Assembly (NCBI GenBank): GCA_948567375.1
Contig: OX419755.1
Location: 70,250,944 to 70,314,943 of the forward strand
Origin: Lunularia cruciata
Lineage: Eukaryota > Streptophyta > Marchantiopsida > Lunulariales > Lunulariaceae
DNA length: 64,000 nt
Direction: 5' to 3'
Shown: positions 1 to 12,817 of the stretch, one piece after another
Layout: every line of letters begins with the position of its first letter
Position numbering within the stretch: position 1 is the first letter of the stretch
Position numbers and translations under genes: made by a program
The notes under the pieces: generated by a model
The model's input: only the letters and a program-made list of their open reading frames with translations
Told to the model about the DNA's origin: nothing
The model's database searches: none

Positions 1-2050
1 GCAATCACATTGCTTTAGGGTCCCATGTTGCACGCCGAATGCCATATCTGCCATATTCTCGCGGATTTTCCTGACCATGTCTGAACTATAAAGGGCCTTA
101 AAGCATCTGATATCCAATGTGAATAAGGTAAGACGATTTCATGCTCGTCTCTGCGTGCAATAATTGAGCAAAGGTGAAGTGTACAGGTAAAAGTGGTGTC
201 TCATGTTCCATGCTCCAAAAATGCCCAGGTTCTCCGGGTTCTCATGAGATTGACCCTGGATTTTAAGGGAAGTATTTTCTTAACACTTGGATTCGTCATT
301 GAGGTGCCAAACCTATGATCGAACGAACATGTAAGACTTTATTTCACATATTTGCTCAGTGACGTTCTCTAGCATGTGGACAGGGGAATACATGATGCCT
401 TTGAACAGATCTTCTCTTGTAAAAAAATTTAAATTTTTTGCATTCCCAGACAAAATCATTTAAACATTTGTTCCAGAGTTCCATCTCGAGACTTTTAAGT
501 GCCCAAGTTGTGGAGTTTATCAATGAGCCCTAGACATCACGCTGCCTGCGGGATATGTTTTCGTGTCTGTGAGTTCTTTTTATCTAAACCAAATATCTAC
601 ATAAATGAGCACGGCTTCGCATGATTATATGGAAGAAATGATCATATCCAGCACATATAGTCACTTACTTAGAAATGTTTCTGATATCCTCTCTGCCGCA
701 ACGTTTTAGCAAAGGTTGCCGGGAAAACATATCTAGAGGAGCCAAGACTAAGCTTGTATACACTCACTATGAAAAGCCAAACCTTGAATTCATCTTTCCT
801 GCCAATCATGATAATCAAAGATTCCACACACCGTAGTAACGTGTCAGGTGCTCCAAAGTCGAACTTAACTAACATAGAATGAATATTATAATAATTTAAA
901 GAGTATTTAAGAACACTTTAACTCTCTAAGTGGATATGGGGAAATGAGAGCAAAAAGGCGATCTCACTAAGTGGATAGCAAGATGCCTTCCAACCTATGG
1001 GAAATGCTTGAATAAACTTACCCGTAAATTGAATGAACAGAAATGTATTCAATTTTGAGTTTCTAGAAGTGAATGGTTAAATCCTCTCTCGTTTTGCTCC
1101 AATCTTTCTATCGGCATTTCGCGCAGTACACTCTTGGACAGTTTCTTCTATTCTACATGAAGTTGTCCACATAATTCGGATTTTTGTCAACCGACGAGGG
1201 CAACATCAATATAGATGAATTTATGGACCCAAAATCCAACTAAGATTCCATGCACAACAATTGGGTATTCAATGGTCCGATAACATTCTCTTAAAAAGGA
1301 AAACAAATAACAATATTAAATATGGTCTTTTGCTCATTTCGAGCTTCAACTTCTTGAACCAAAGAGTAGTCTAGTCAGAGACGAGCGACAAGCTTGGACG
1401 AAGTTTATAGACACTAAGGGTATCAATTCGGGAATTCAAGGAATCGTTCCGGGAATGGAGACCTATCCATAGATTAACGGAACATTTTACATAGACAATG
1501 GGGTGTTCCAATTCGAGAATTGATAGCATTGTTATGGGAGCGGATCGATTTGCGTAGTGGAACAAATCCTAAAAATTACTTATGAAAAATTTGGCGAGAG
1601 TTACGAGTAATCAATAAAAACAAGTAAATTTATGAAAGTTATTTCAATTCCGTTTGACAGTGTTGTATTCTTCATTGCTGTTGGTTCTAGTGGGAGCAAC
1701 GAAAAGTTTTTTTTATGGTTCTGCTGCAAAAAATTTGTAACAGGCAAGATAAAACCGCTAATTTGTTTCCAGAGTGGATCAGGTGTATTACTTTGTTTAT
1801 ATATCAATATATATTGTTTCAAAAAATAATATAGATTTATTAACAAAAGATCCAAAATTTTACTGGAATAGAGAAACTTCCACACCATTTTATAGATCAC
1901 CTCCCAACACAACCCTTAATTTTCAGGGGACCACTCATACAATAATTTTCAATTTACGGGCCCAGTGAAGCCCCAGTATGGTAATATGTTAACATAACGA
2001 TGAGTGCAAGTATCCTTTATTTGTTAAAAAAAAACCTACAGAATTAGCTT
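1..2050. other. No recognisable gene
   Basis: Only short open frames on both strands, none resembling a known protein. Base composition is AT-rich with scattered poly(A)/poly(T) runs. I see no tRNA, rRNA or LTR ends. It may be intergenic DNA or strongly decayed transposon sequence. Confidence 0.5.
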
Positions 2051-2052
2051 TG

Positions 2053-2150
2053 ACTCTATTGGGGTTTAGCCCCATTTAACCTATTTTGTGTCAACCTTGT
2101 ACGGCTTGAGAGTGTCTTCCCGTCCTTCGTGTTTTCTACGCGGTCCTTTG
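2053..2150 (+). mobile_element. LINE 3'-tail fragment, plus orientation
   Basis: About 100 bp match the 3' untranslated end of the LINE family found elsewhere in the window (compare 15650-15725 and 32665-32766): a GGGGYTTAGCCCC-like block, a TCTCCCTTGTAYGGCTTG-like block, then a GCGGTCGCC-like end. It is a tail-only, 5'-truncated insertion. The flanks carry only a weak 8-9 bp similarity, so the target duplication is not convincing. Confidence 0.55.
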
Positions 2151-2454
2151 CTTTGTCGTATTAAAAGTGATGAGATAGACTGGGGCCATGACTTCCTTGA
2201 GGCACAGGTGACCGCCACGCTGCCGGTAAGGAGGGCAAAACTGTCGGTGAATGTCCAGCTCGCGAACCTGGATTGTCCTCATCACGCTTCACCGCCAGCG
2301 TGCGTGGCAATCATAACTGAGTATAGTGAGTATAGGAAGTCATGGACCCTGGCAAGTTCAAGTCATGGTGCGGTGGCCCCGTCGAGAATGTCTCTGAGCG
2401 CAAGGCCCAGTCAAGTACAGTATTACTTGGTTTTGTTAATTAGTGTTTGTAGTC

Positions 2455-2474
2455 CATCTCAAATTATAACAACT
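2455..2474. repeat. 20-bp direct repeat, left copy
   Basis: CATCTCAAATTATAACAACT occurs here and again at 2582-2601, exactly flanking a short LINE tail. This is the arrangement expected of a target-site duplication made by target-primed reverse transcription. Confidence 0.75.
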
Positions 2475-2581
2475 CGAAGAACGCGACCGCGTGTGGAAAA
2501 CAAGTAGGATGGAAAGAAAGGACAAGCCGCACAAAGAAAGGACAAAAAGGGGTAAAATGGAACTACTCTACAATGGGGCTA
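2475..2581 (-). mobile_element. Tail-only LINE insertion with 20-bp target duplication
   Basis: This 107-bp insert, read on the minus strand, corresponds to the LINE 3' end (the block running from the GGGGCT region to the GCGGTCGC end). It is bounded by an exact 20-bp direct repeat (2455-2474 and 2582-2601). Almost the whole element is missing, so it is an extreme 5' truncation. It lies immediately next to the 3' end of a larger copy at 2609-4240. Confidence 0.65.
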
Positions 2582-2601
2582 CATCTCAAATTATAACAAC
2601 T
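2582..2601. repeat. 20-bp direct repeat, right copy
   Basis: Exact second copy of the 20-mer at 2455-2474. Its last seven bases also form the start of the 14-bp duplication (2595-2608) assigned to the neighbouring larger LINE copy. Confidence 0.75.
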
Positions 2602-2608
2602 TAGTAAA

Positions 2609-4240
2609 AAGGCGATCACATAGAACACATGAAGGATAGGAAGACACCATCAAGATACACGCACAAAGGAGAAACAAACGCGGTACGCTCCATTAATATC
2701 AGTATGAGAAATTTACCAGACCACACCTACTATATCCGAGCTATGCAAATCTTAAAGTTTATAAACTAATGGAGCATTAGAAAAAGCATCATCAAGAGTG
2801 ATAGCTCTCTTATGGATTGCACCCGTCAATGCTCTCGAGAGTAATGGACATATGCTATCTAAAGTATGTAATGAAGTATGAGAGGGAGAGTGGTACTCCC
2901 TTGCATCTAATATGATAAACACTCGTGCACACCTTGATAAATTTATTGAACACCATGTCTATCACTCAATATAATTCAAAGGCAAGAAGAACAAAGAGGT
3001 GACCTTGCTGCATACCCCTATACTTGGAGACCTTGCATGCTGTTGCTCCGCTTGCCACCCATCCAAGAGGATGAGCAATCACTCCCTCCCAAACTACATC
3101 ACACGCAAGGTTTTAAACCATAACATTCATCGTTGTCAGTTGATAATCTCAAACCAAGTATAAGTCTATTTTGTCATGTGTCATCTACAAAAAATATAAA
3201 CGCTCCCTCCAAGCAAAGTATCCACTCTCTCATGCCATAGCAAACATTATATCCTTGATGGCATCATGTGTAGCTATCCTTTGTCCTCCAAGAGGACACC
3301 GTGTCATATGGACCACTGTTGCATCTGGTGTAGAACCCCACTCACAAGTGAGTAATGAAGATGCAAACTGGTGGACCAAACCTAGGCAGAACCTCATCAC
3401 TATAGAGAACGAGGCTGGTGTGAGTCAAAATGCCCTAATGTACAGTCGAGCTAGGATCCAAGAACATGCACACTTGCCGAAGCAAGAGCAAAGATGTGCT
3501 CAGTGGCCCAAGGTATGTACGAGTCAACTAAGAGAGAATGTTTCATATGCTGACATGTTGCTCCATCAAGGAAGGCTGCAAACCTTTGGTCCAATGCGAC
3601 AATTGTGAAGCAAAGGATGGAAGGTCCTCCTATGCCCGTGGATAGACAATCTCTTGTCTATCACAATAACACTTGTAGAGAAAAGGATCCCTCCTCCACC
3701 TCGGTCACATAAGTATCCCAAACTGGCCTATCAACAAGCACAAAACTGGAGGAAAGTAGAGGTGCCGAGAGAGCGTAACTACCCAAAACTGCTATAGGTG
3801 CCATCTCGTCCATAGATAGTAAGCCTACCTCTCCACACTAGATCGGTAGAAATGTTTGTCTAAGTGCCAAATCCCTCGTAACACACTCAAATGTCTCTTG
3901 TCTAATGATTTCACCAAAGACTCTTATAATTCTCTTACCAAAGGTTTTTAGATTTGATAGGAAAAGAAGGGGGAACCATCTAGGAAAATCAAAGAAGGGT
4001 GAACCATGTAGAGAAGGTAAATTTTTCGATAGGCCATAATAGATACCATCGATCGAGGAGAGTCGATAGAGAAGACTCCATACCATGTCGATAGAGGAGA
4101 GTATATCAAATACCATTTATAGATATCTTAGAATAGAAAGGTAATCCACATGATAATATCCTTTACAAGGATAATTTTTAAGAAGCATTTGACAAAATCC
4201 TCAAATTCTTATTGGCACTCCAAGAATTATGTAATCTAGT
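2609..4240 (-). mobile_element. 5'-truncated LINE (copy A), RT thumb to 3' end
   Basis: On the minus strand this region follows the same order as the boundary-complete copy at 55781-59535: RT thumb, CCHC-like finger, endonuclease-like region, 3' tail. Recognisable pieces include the finger region around 3290-3400 and the element end near 2609-2660. Many stops and frameshifts make it inactive. The flanks AACAACTTAGTAAA (2595-2608) and AACAACTAGGTAAA (4241-4254) match at 12 of 14 positions and are read as its target duplication. Short extra DNA (GTAATCTAGT) at the 5' junction resembles the target itself. Confidence 0.7.
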
Positions 4241-4254
4241 AACAACTAGGTAAA

Positions 4255-7090
4255 TATTTATTTGTAACGTAGCAAACCGATGACAATAGTTTGCATCATC
4301 AAGTATCATTCAACTTAGATGGGCCGGAAATGATCTTTCTCTCCTGTCTAACCAAACATAGACTGATTCTACTTTGCCCACCTTGTCTACACAACGTAGG
4401 CTGTTTCGTAAGAGTATATTTAAAAATGATGGATACGTTTCAGTCTTCGAAAGTTTTACACATAAAGCAGATTAGGGGAGGCGAAATCCATATGTGTTCT
4501 ATTGTAGGAAGAATATATAGATGTGTTTGCTCAAGCAAGTGACATGTTCCGCGTAATAGTCCGTATGACACGTCACCCATGATTTTGACTTGACCAACAA
4601 CGTATAAAACTGTTCCCCCTACTCTGTGACTCGCGGCCAGCAATATCCAACGCGTATTTTTATGTTGAAGAGCACATGTTTATGTCATAGCAGTTTTTCG
4701 CTTTTGACTTCTAATCGGGGACTGTGCCAGCCAGTTGATACTTTAAACAACTTTTTGCAAAGCTTCTCTTTCCTACCATACAATTCCAGTATTTCCAAGT
4801 CCAAATTCTTTTTCATTTCATGCGATTTTATCCCGTTTCTATACGCATATGTTGGTTAAAAGTTAGTTAGTTGTGCTATCTCGTGCGAGGAACACATGAT
4901 GGGGGAAGGATAGTTTGAATGTTTGAAGATGTCTACTTCACATGACTACTGAAAGTTTTAGCGATCATCCGTAACGGCTTCAGGGGTAGCTTAAAAGTCT
5001 TTATAGTTCAAAGGCTTCATAGGAACTGATTATCTGGATATCTAGCGTAACGGCTTTTGGTCTTATTTGTCTGAAAGTATCCTTGCTTCCACAAAAAGAT
5101 CGTGTTTATAATTTTCTTAAGTTCGTTTATTACCTGTCGTCTTATGACGGGAAAAGAGTGTGATCTGCTTGGTCATGTACACGGCCTGAAAAGTAGAAAA
5201 GAGGTAAGTGGGTTACAAATGAGCTGGCACCAGGATGTTGTTTCTAAGTTAAAAGAAAAGGAAAAAGTTATCCTACCCGAAGTTTCTCCTTCCGATCAAC
5301 ACTTGTTCCAAATAGAACTTCAAATATCTTCTCTCATATCGTGAGAAGATATTGAAGTACTTTTGCTGTGGTTGCTATGGTAATTTAAAATTTCACTTTC
5401 TATATGAATTATCTGTAATAATTTTTCCTTGTTTGTTATCAAGTGATACCCTTCAAATAAGATTGAGCATATAAAAATGAATCATGCAGTCAAACACTAT
5501 AGAAATCATACTCCGCTTCTATGCTGGCTATATGACGAACACCAAGCATTTATCTATAAACACCTTGTGAATGTGTAAAGGAAGGTGAGAGAATACCCGT
5601 GTAGTAACGCATAATTTCTAATACCGTACAAACCATTCTATGTCAACCATTAGATTCCAGTAACTGAATTGTAAGGGGGGATATCCTTAAACGGACTCAC
5701 TCTTTCCCGCATGAGTTCCTTTCCTCTATATGGCAAATTCGTAGTCAGAGTATATCTTTAGACTGCGCAGTTACCAGCGGCAAAAGAGACTACAGTAGAT
5801 GATCAGGAAACAGTCTTTTCCGTTTGACAGCGGATCTGCTGTATCGATCCACCTTGGGACCTTTGTGAAAATGTACATCCTAGACCGTCCGTCGCGACCT
5901 TGCTTGCGGTGTACCTACAAGCATAGCACGGCAGCTACTGATGAGATAAACTTTCACACGTGGAAATACGGACCCGTCATGTCATCAGATCAAAGACGAA
6001 ACCATGCGTTTATCGTTTATCGTGCCCGGCAGTCACGGAACCTCCTTCTGACAAGATAACGAGCCCGCAACGCATGGCTACAAGAGCAACATTTATATCA
6101 TGTTAGAGGAGCTGAGCAACTGGTTTTAGTCAATAACTGCCCAATTTGTAGCTTAGTCCAACGTACACTTCGCGGATTATATCCCCTGACTTTACGTACT
6201 TACTGTGGTTTGACTTCTCATCTCCGTGTTTCCTGTGGGACTCGGAAGCAATTACGGACAGAAGATTTGACCTTGTTACAGTGTAGTTTGATATGACGCA
6301 ATCCAAACCAACAAGTAACCATACCTCCAACGTTGCGAGACGGACAAGGGAAAGCGATCTGGAGGAGAATGCTATTATAGAGAAAGTGGCGGACGTGACG
6401 GGTACAACCATGGTTACTATGCCCAACGTGGTTCCAATACCCGACGTTGACGTCGAAAGAAGAAAAAAAGCAGGGTAATCTCATCAATTTCTGAGAAGGG
6501 GAGTGATATATGCATAAAAGAGAATGGCGGTTGATCCGGATAAAACGAAAGGAAGTACCGGTATACAAGTTGCATTTTGTACTGGTGTGATGACGATGGG
6601 TTGTAAGGGAGAGCGAGCAAATCTTTTCCTTGCTTCTCATGGGGAGGAACTCCAGCCGTTATGATAACCGTTACAAGCCTACTACGTAAGGAGAATGGCA
6701 TGGGCCCGTGGTCAAGCACCACTACTACGTAATCTGTAAGTTTAAATTACTGGTCAACATCGTCTAAGGAGACCCGGCCGCTGTCTCACACTTTGTACTT
6801 ACGCGACCGTAGGAGGACAATCTAACACTTTCTTGTCTGGTGGGATGTGGACGATGAATAAATATACGGTAAGTTGAACAAGTATACCACAGCTGCTCTA
6901 CAACCCAATCCCCGGCTGTTATACCTACCGTTTTGGCCGGCGACGTACATGTACTGTACGTCTTTCTGGTCGACGTAGTTAGCTTAACGTAACTTGTGGC
7001 TGTCCGGTGGTGTTCGCAGCGTCTGGAACATTCTCGTCGTGGAGTATCGATCCCTTTCATGATTCTCTTTCACTCAGAACAGAACAGAAC
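4255..7090. other. Intergenic DNA, no gene recognised
   Basis: Several short open frames on both strands (for example 5799-6059 plus and 6218-6640 minus), but none shows a known domain and they overlap antiparallel frames of similar length. The part from about 5.7 kb onward is richer in GC and retains CG dinucleotides, unlike the transposon blocks, so it may be upstream regulatory DNA of the polyamine oxidase gene. Confidence 0.45.
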
Positions 7091-7354
7091 CCTACAGTTT
7101 CCCCTGCTGCCCTAATCCCCGCGCAGACGTTCCAGTATCACGCGAGAAGGGAAGGGAATTTTGGTTGGTTCCTTCCATTCTAACAAAGCGCAAGAGGCAT
7201 TGAAGAGGCGTGGAGTGGCGGAGGGTCCCGTTGGTCCGTGATTTGTCTTTAATTTCTCCTACTTCTGCTTTCTTTATTGCAATGTTCCACAGTACATCCG
7301 GCTGCTGCTGTTGAGAGCTCTAAGTTTTGTTCGCTGTTGATGTGGAGGGTGTGA

Positions 7355-7360
7355 TATAAA
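7355..7360 (+). promoter_or_regulatory. TATA box, candidate promoter of the polyamine oxidase gene
   Basis: GATATAAACAAG lies just upstream of a long pyrimidine-rich stretch (about 7500-7740, with repeated CTCTCT and CCCTGC blocks) of the kind common around plant transcription starts. Transcription would begin about 30 bp downstream. The next coding sequence downstream is the polyamine oxidase, more than 1.5 kb away, so this assignment requires a long leader and probably a leader intron. Confidence 0.4.
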
Positions 7361-7389
7361 CAAGCGCTCTACCTTCCACTACTGACAGT

Positions 7390-8969
7390 CAGTCAGTGCA
7401 TGTTTTGTTAGTTACTGAGGGGGTTTACCACTGCTGGCTACTCGAGCGGAGCTGTTTTGGCCTTTTGGAGCAGTCCATCATTACGATCACCATCCCACCC
7501 TGCCCTGCTCTGCTCTGCTGCCCTGCCAGGCCACACCTTTCCGTCTATATAGTCAGCGGCTGTTCCTTGCCTTGCTCCCCCTCGCCTTGCACACTCTCTC
7601 TCGCTCTCCCAGAACTGCAGCTGTTTTCACGCGCTCAGTGTTTTTTGGCCTGCTCTCTCGTCCGAGCACCCCCGAGCTTTTCGATTGTGTCCTTCTACTC
7701 ACTTGACCGGCATTCAATTCGCCTGCCGTCGTTTCTGCTCTGGCTGCCAAAAACTCAAGAGCGTACCTCTGATTGATTGATACTCAGCAGCGCGCGCACG
7801 GGCCTCTGTGTGTTTGTTCTGCTGCTCTGATTTGACATCGAACGTAAATCGTCGTGCTCGCCGTAGATCTCACCGTGGCACCTTGGGACCAATAGCGCGA
7901 TCGTTTTGGTTAAGGCAGAGAGCTCCACGTTCTAGATTTCGACACGGGATAGACAATTGGACTTTGGGTTCTTGTGTTCTGTACATCCTGATTTATTTAC
8001 TCGTCCGTTTCCGTCATTCAAACTGACATATCTGGAGTCGCTGCTTCCCTATCAAATACAGTTCCAGTACAATTGCGTCTTTTAGCCGCCGACTGCCGGA
8101 CAAAGACATTGCGCCAGTTGCCCTCTTCCGCCGTCTGTTTGGTCGAAGGTTCTAAGTGGGTTGTTACCCCATCTGCCTGAATCCCTCCCTGTATGTCGGT
8201 CCGTCCCTTTTTCTTTCTAGTCATTCGACTCTATCGGAGCCGGGCGCGATTGTTTTGGCCTCGCTCCATCGCATTTCTGAGTCCTCCCTGGTGTTCGACG
8301 TTAAAACCTTCTAGTAATTTCGTTTGTGGCTAAAGGATTTGCCCACACCTCCCTGTGCCCTTTTGGTTTTTCAGTATTCTCTTCAGTATTTTCTACAGAA
8401 AATTTCCCAGTAAGGTTCTGTTCGCTTGCGCTCTCGGTTTTCCTTGCGGGCTCTATTCACACCACTGGAAGGCGTTAATCAGTGCGCACAGCGCCATTCA
8501 TGGCGCCTACGGATCAACTGTCGAGAGATCTCAGTACGTTCCGCCTCCCAACTAGGCAATTGCCGTTTTACTTCAGCTCCACTTCTTGCGTTCACGCAGT
8601 TCCTCAAATGGCCGTTGCAATTAGTGAATTATTTTCGAACTTCGAGTGAATTGCAAAAATTTTCGTACACAGGAGGATATTGTCTAGCTGAATTAAGAGA
8701 CGAAGTACCACAGAAAGAGAATTTGCTTCTTTTGCGATGAACAGACTCACCAAACTCTGCTCGTAAGGACATGCAATTGATCCGAATGCACCAGAGCCAG
8801 AGAAACAGAAACTGTTCTGGATCTCTGCCTGAGTTTGCGTGAGCCACCGTGCTTTGGAGGCTTATTACGAGCTTCAGTATCCCGATCGTACCCAGCAAAA
8901 TGAGCTGGGTCCCAAAACTACGTTCACTTTGCTCTGTTTTGGGTGGCAATTTAGTCAGCTCACTGGATT
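7390..8969 (+). other. Presumed 5' leader of the polyamine oxidase gene
   Basis: GC-richer, CT-rich DNA with short open frames but no recognisable protein. It links a TATA-like element at 7355 with the first in-frame ATG at 8970. Candidate donor (GTAAGG at about 8763) and acceptor (TCTCCCCAG near 9100) sites exist, so one or more leader introns are possible, but I cannot place them. Confidence 0.4.
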
Positions 8970-11900
8970 ATGTCCAATCCAGGAGTCGCCTGTAGTAAGG
9001 CTAAGAGGCGACACCTTCTCTCACATTTTGTATTGCAATCAGATAGTTTCGTTTTCCTGTGTGTTGCAAGGAACTCTGTTCTGAGACAAATTTCTCCCCA
9101 GTTGTCCCATACTGATACTACGTTATGTGCAGCTTCAAGTCAATCAAAACATGGAGGCCGATCGAAACCTACTGTTCTTGTAATTGGGGCTGGAGTCGGT
9201 GGTCTGGCTGCTGCTCGGGTTCTTCAGGCGCAATCCTTCAAGGTCAGTCTTTGAATAAATTCTTTTATCTTGTCCTTTTGCGTCACACAACGCTGGACTG
9301 AAAACATTCTACAGGGGAAACGGGACTCTCTCTGAACTGGATTCGCCTGATGAGAAACCTCCTCTGTTTCTAATTCTTCGAGGATATGTGCACGTCCATT
9401 CTGGACTTCACCTCATTTTTCTGACCTGCTTGAATTCGCGCTTCCGATTTTCTAGTGCTGTCAGCTGAAGGCGAAGGTTTTACGAAAAGCGCATTCTTAG
9501 ACCCATTAGAAGTTTTCGTAGCAACGATTGACGTAGTCAAGTCACTGACGCATCGTAAACTTTGAAGACTTAAAGTTTCTTTACGATTGTATGCCAGGTG
9601 TACGCATTTTCACATGTATGTCTGCTTTGGACGCAGGTTGTCGTTTTAGAGTCGAGGGATCGAATTGGGGGTCGCGTGTTCACTGATCACTCCTTCGGGT
9701 TCCCTGTCGACATGGGCGCCTCATGGTAAGCATTTTGCTATAATACTTGTGTTCATTTTTGGCATGACTTTTTTGCCACTCACGTTCCCGACGTTTGGAT
9801 TCTCTTCGATTAACGGCTGGTATGGGTGTCACGCCCGTTTATACGACCAATTTCTCGTTCTTAATTTCAAGTCAGAATTGATCAATTGTCCAGCTTACTC
9901 ACAATGTCAGTTTTGAAACCCGCGTTTTCTCTTCAAATTAGCCTGTTTGCCTGCTTCTTAGAAAATTGTATCTTGGTGATTTGTGCAATCTGGTTTTCCT
10001 TTCGCGCAATTTACCAATAGTGGAAACCCTACCTTAAACCCTTCTTTGTCACTTTGCGTCTACTGCCACTTCATGCACGAAATTGGTAGTTTGACCAACT
10101 TATGTTATCATGATGGCAATTTGGAACAAGAGTATAGTGAAAATGCGTTTTGCTGTTATTACACGAGAAAATGTACGGTGAGGTAAGTTTTGACTGGATC
10201 TTGGTCATATGCAGGCTGCACGGACTTTGCAAAAGCAATCCGCTAGCACAACTGGTTGGCCAGTTGAGATTACCTTTGTACCGGACCAGTGGAGACAATT
10301 CTGTGCTTTATGACCATGATTTGGAAAGGTAGACACTCGTTGCACCATCTTCTTTAAGATCATGATCTATGCTTACATTCTTCGTGCACCCTTATGGGAC
10401 GTCGGATATAACTTTGTATCTTCCAGTCATGGGAACTTCGATACTACCTTTTGCTTTCATCATACCTCCGTTGATGAATCTAAGGAGCGAGAGTTGGGCA
10501 TAGGTGACCTCCTTTTGTCTGTTGGTCAGTTATGACATGTTTGGTTCATGTTTGGAAGGTCTCTTCCTTGGGTAGTTGTTTTGCCATCTATTCTGCTTCT
10601 ACCTTATAATATTCCACCCTTTGGTACACTTCTTAGTAGACGTTAGTAACTGCGGGAGGAGCTTTCTAATGTGAATGGGGAGGATCGGAGGATGTGAGTT
10701 TTCTTTGCTCTTCATGGAAACTGCAAGATCAACCTACATAGGTTATTTACCAGAAAAGAGTATGTTTTGTGTTTGTAGTTATGCTCTATTTGACATGGAA
10801 GGCAACAAAGTTCCTCAACATCTGGTCACTGAAGTCGGACTTGCATTTGAGGCTCTGCTAGAAGAAGTAAGTCCTGTCTTCCTCCACGACTACTTGAAAT
10901 TTCACATGTACCTTGATTCAGTTGGGGCAATCGTAATTTTACGGATTATATGTGCTGGTTCACCTATTCCGTTGATTCAGTTGAGGCTTTCTCATCATAT
11001 CGTTTCTTGCAGACGAAGAAAATTCGGGAAGAGATCTCATCTGACATCTCAGTACTAAAAGCCTTTTCTACAGTTTTGGAAAGAAGACCGGACTTGAGGT
11101 ACGACTTGGTTCTGTATTCGTGTTCCATGAGTGGATATTAATGCGCGATACATGAGATATTTATCCGCCTTTATGGACCTGGTAACCGGCGTGCCTGATT
11201 TTGCAGACAAGAGGGACTGCGATACAAGGTCTTGCAATGGTACCTGTGCAGAATGGAGGGATGGTTTGCTGCTGATGCTGACAATATTTCGGTCCAAAGC
11301 TGGGATGAGGTAACATTAACCTGTCTTTAGAATAAAAAACTGCAGTACATCTCGACATTTTGCATTGACATTTCTTCCCTCTCTTTGGTTATATCGTATT
11401 CTACGTTTATTCTTAGAATTCTTTTCTTCATTTCACAGGAAGAAGTTCTTCAAGGCGGGCATGGGTTGATGGTCAGAGGTTATGGGCCTGTTATATCGGC
11501 CCTTTCAGAAGGTCTTGAAATTCGTCTGAACACCAGGTTAGAATCAACAGGAAAGATATCTCAATTTGAGAGTAGTTTTCTTTTTAATGTAGTTCTATAA
11601 AAGCATTTTACTCGCTAAGATCTAGGACCATGAATTGTCCAGAATTGTTTCCACAAGTCCAACAATGCTTGTCTTCCCGAGTATTTGACATGAGTTGCTT
11701 AGTTTCTCAATGCCTCGCAATTTGGCTGCGCAGAGTACGGAAAGTGATGCGACGAGTTCAGGGTGTACGTGCTATCACAGAGGATGGAACTGTTTATGAC
11801 GCAGATGCCGCTGTGGTTGCTGTGCCCTTGGGTGTGCTCAAAGCCGACATCATCCGGTTTGAACCGAGATTACCTGACTGGAAAGAGATAGCAATCAAAG

Positions 11901-12817
11901 ATCTGGGATTCGGCAACGAGAATAAGATTGCTCTCTTTTTTGATAGAGTTTGCTGGCCGAACGTGGAATTTTTGGGAGTCGTTGCTCCTACGTCATATGG
12001 CTGCAGTTATTTTTTGAACCTGCGCAAGGCCACAGGTCATCCAGTCCTTGTTTACATGCCGGCGGGGCGCTTGGCAAATGACATCGAGAAACTTTCTGAT
12101 GAGGCCGCTGCTGCTTTCGCAGTCATGCAGCTCAAGAGAATACTTCCCAACGCAGCCGAGCCGGTATGGAGTTTATCCAACATGTTTTCCAACTTTAACG
12201 CATTCATATTTAGACGTTCAATTGTCAAATTTCGTCATAAAGTAGTAATAACACCATTCTAGTCGTGAATAATTCAAATAAATTGCATTTAGTGACTCTT
12301 TCAGTTATTCTAGTGACTCGCTTTTAGCTGTGTTTCTTTGCGCATCCTGGCCCCAACCTTGAATATTAAATGTCAAATCTGCCCGTACTCGAGTTGATGT
12401 TCAAGAAGTTCATGTCTTACCCAGCCGCAATTTGATCAGGATCACTAATACAATATCTCTAAGAGACTGACCAGATTTCACTTCACGTATTTATGCTTGT
12501 TGCAGATCCGATACCTGGTCTCACATTGGGGCACGGATCCGAGCTCTTTAGGTTGTTATAGTTATGATGCTGTGGGAAAACCTCATGACTTGTATGAGCG
12601 ACTGCGTACACCTGTAGACAATCTCTTTTGGGCAGGGGAAGCAACGAGTCAAAGATTCCCTGGCACAGTACATGGGGCCTTTGCAACTGGGGTGATGGCA
12701 GCGGAGGAGTGCTGTAGACGATTTTACGAGCAAAATCGAGATCTGGAGCTCTTTCAACAGCCTGTGATGGCCGAAGAGTCAGCGGACTACACTCCTCTTC
12801 AAATTTCGCGCCTGTGA
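8970..12817 (+). CDS. Flavin-containing polyamine oxidase, peroxisomal PAO2/3/4 type
   Basis: Oxidises spermine/spermidine-type polyamines with FAD and releases H2O2; plant members of this clade perform back-conversion in peroxisomes. Coding exons: 8970-9242, 9637-9725, 10215-10328, 10779-10866, 11013-11098, 11207-11309, 11439-11536, 11734-12163, 12506-12817. All introns are GT-AG and the phases join into 530 codons. Seen: the FAD dinucleotide motif VIGAGVGG near residue 60, [51 protein letters not shown] with the family's conserved lysine, GCSYFLNL and LFWAGEAT. The protein ends in SRL, a type 1 peroxisomal signal. Every exon aligns with Arabidopsis PAO2-like proteins as I remember them. The start is the uncertain part: the only upstream in-frame ATG (8970) gives an N-terminus roughly 30 residues longer than usual, so a hidden first exon is possible. 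Confidence 0.92.

Noticed and set aside
2088-2507. 139-codon plus frame as a gene
   Set aside because: It spans a LINE tail, unique DNA and the start of another LINE tail, and shows no domain.
3171-3608. 145-codon plus frame as a gene
   Set aside because: Antisense of the LINE copy A finger and endonuclease-like region.
9151-9183. ATG GAG GCC as the start of the polyamine oxidase
   Set aside because: It is out of frame with the FAD-binding exon and meets a stop after ten codons.
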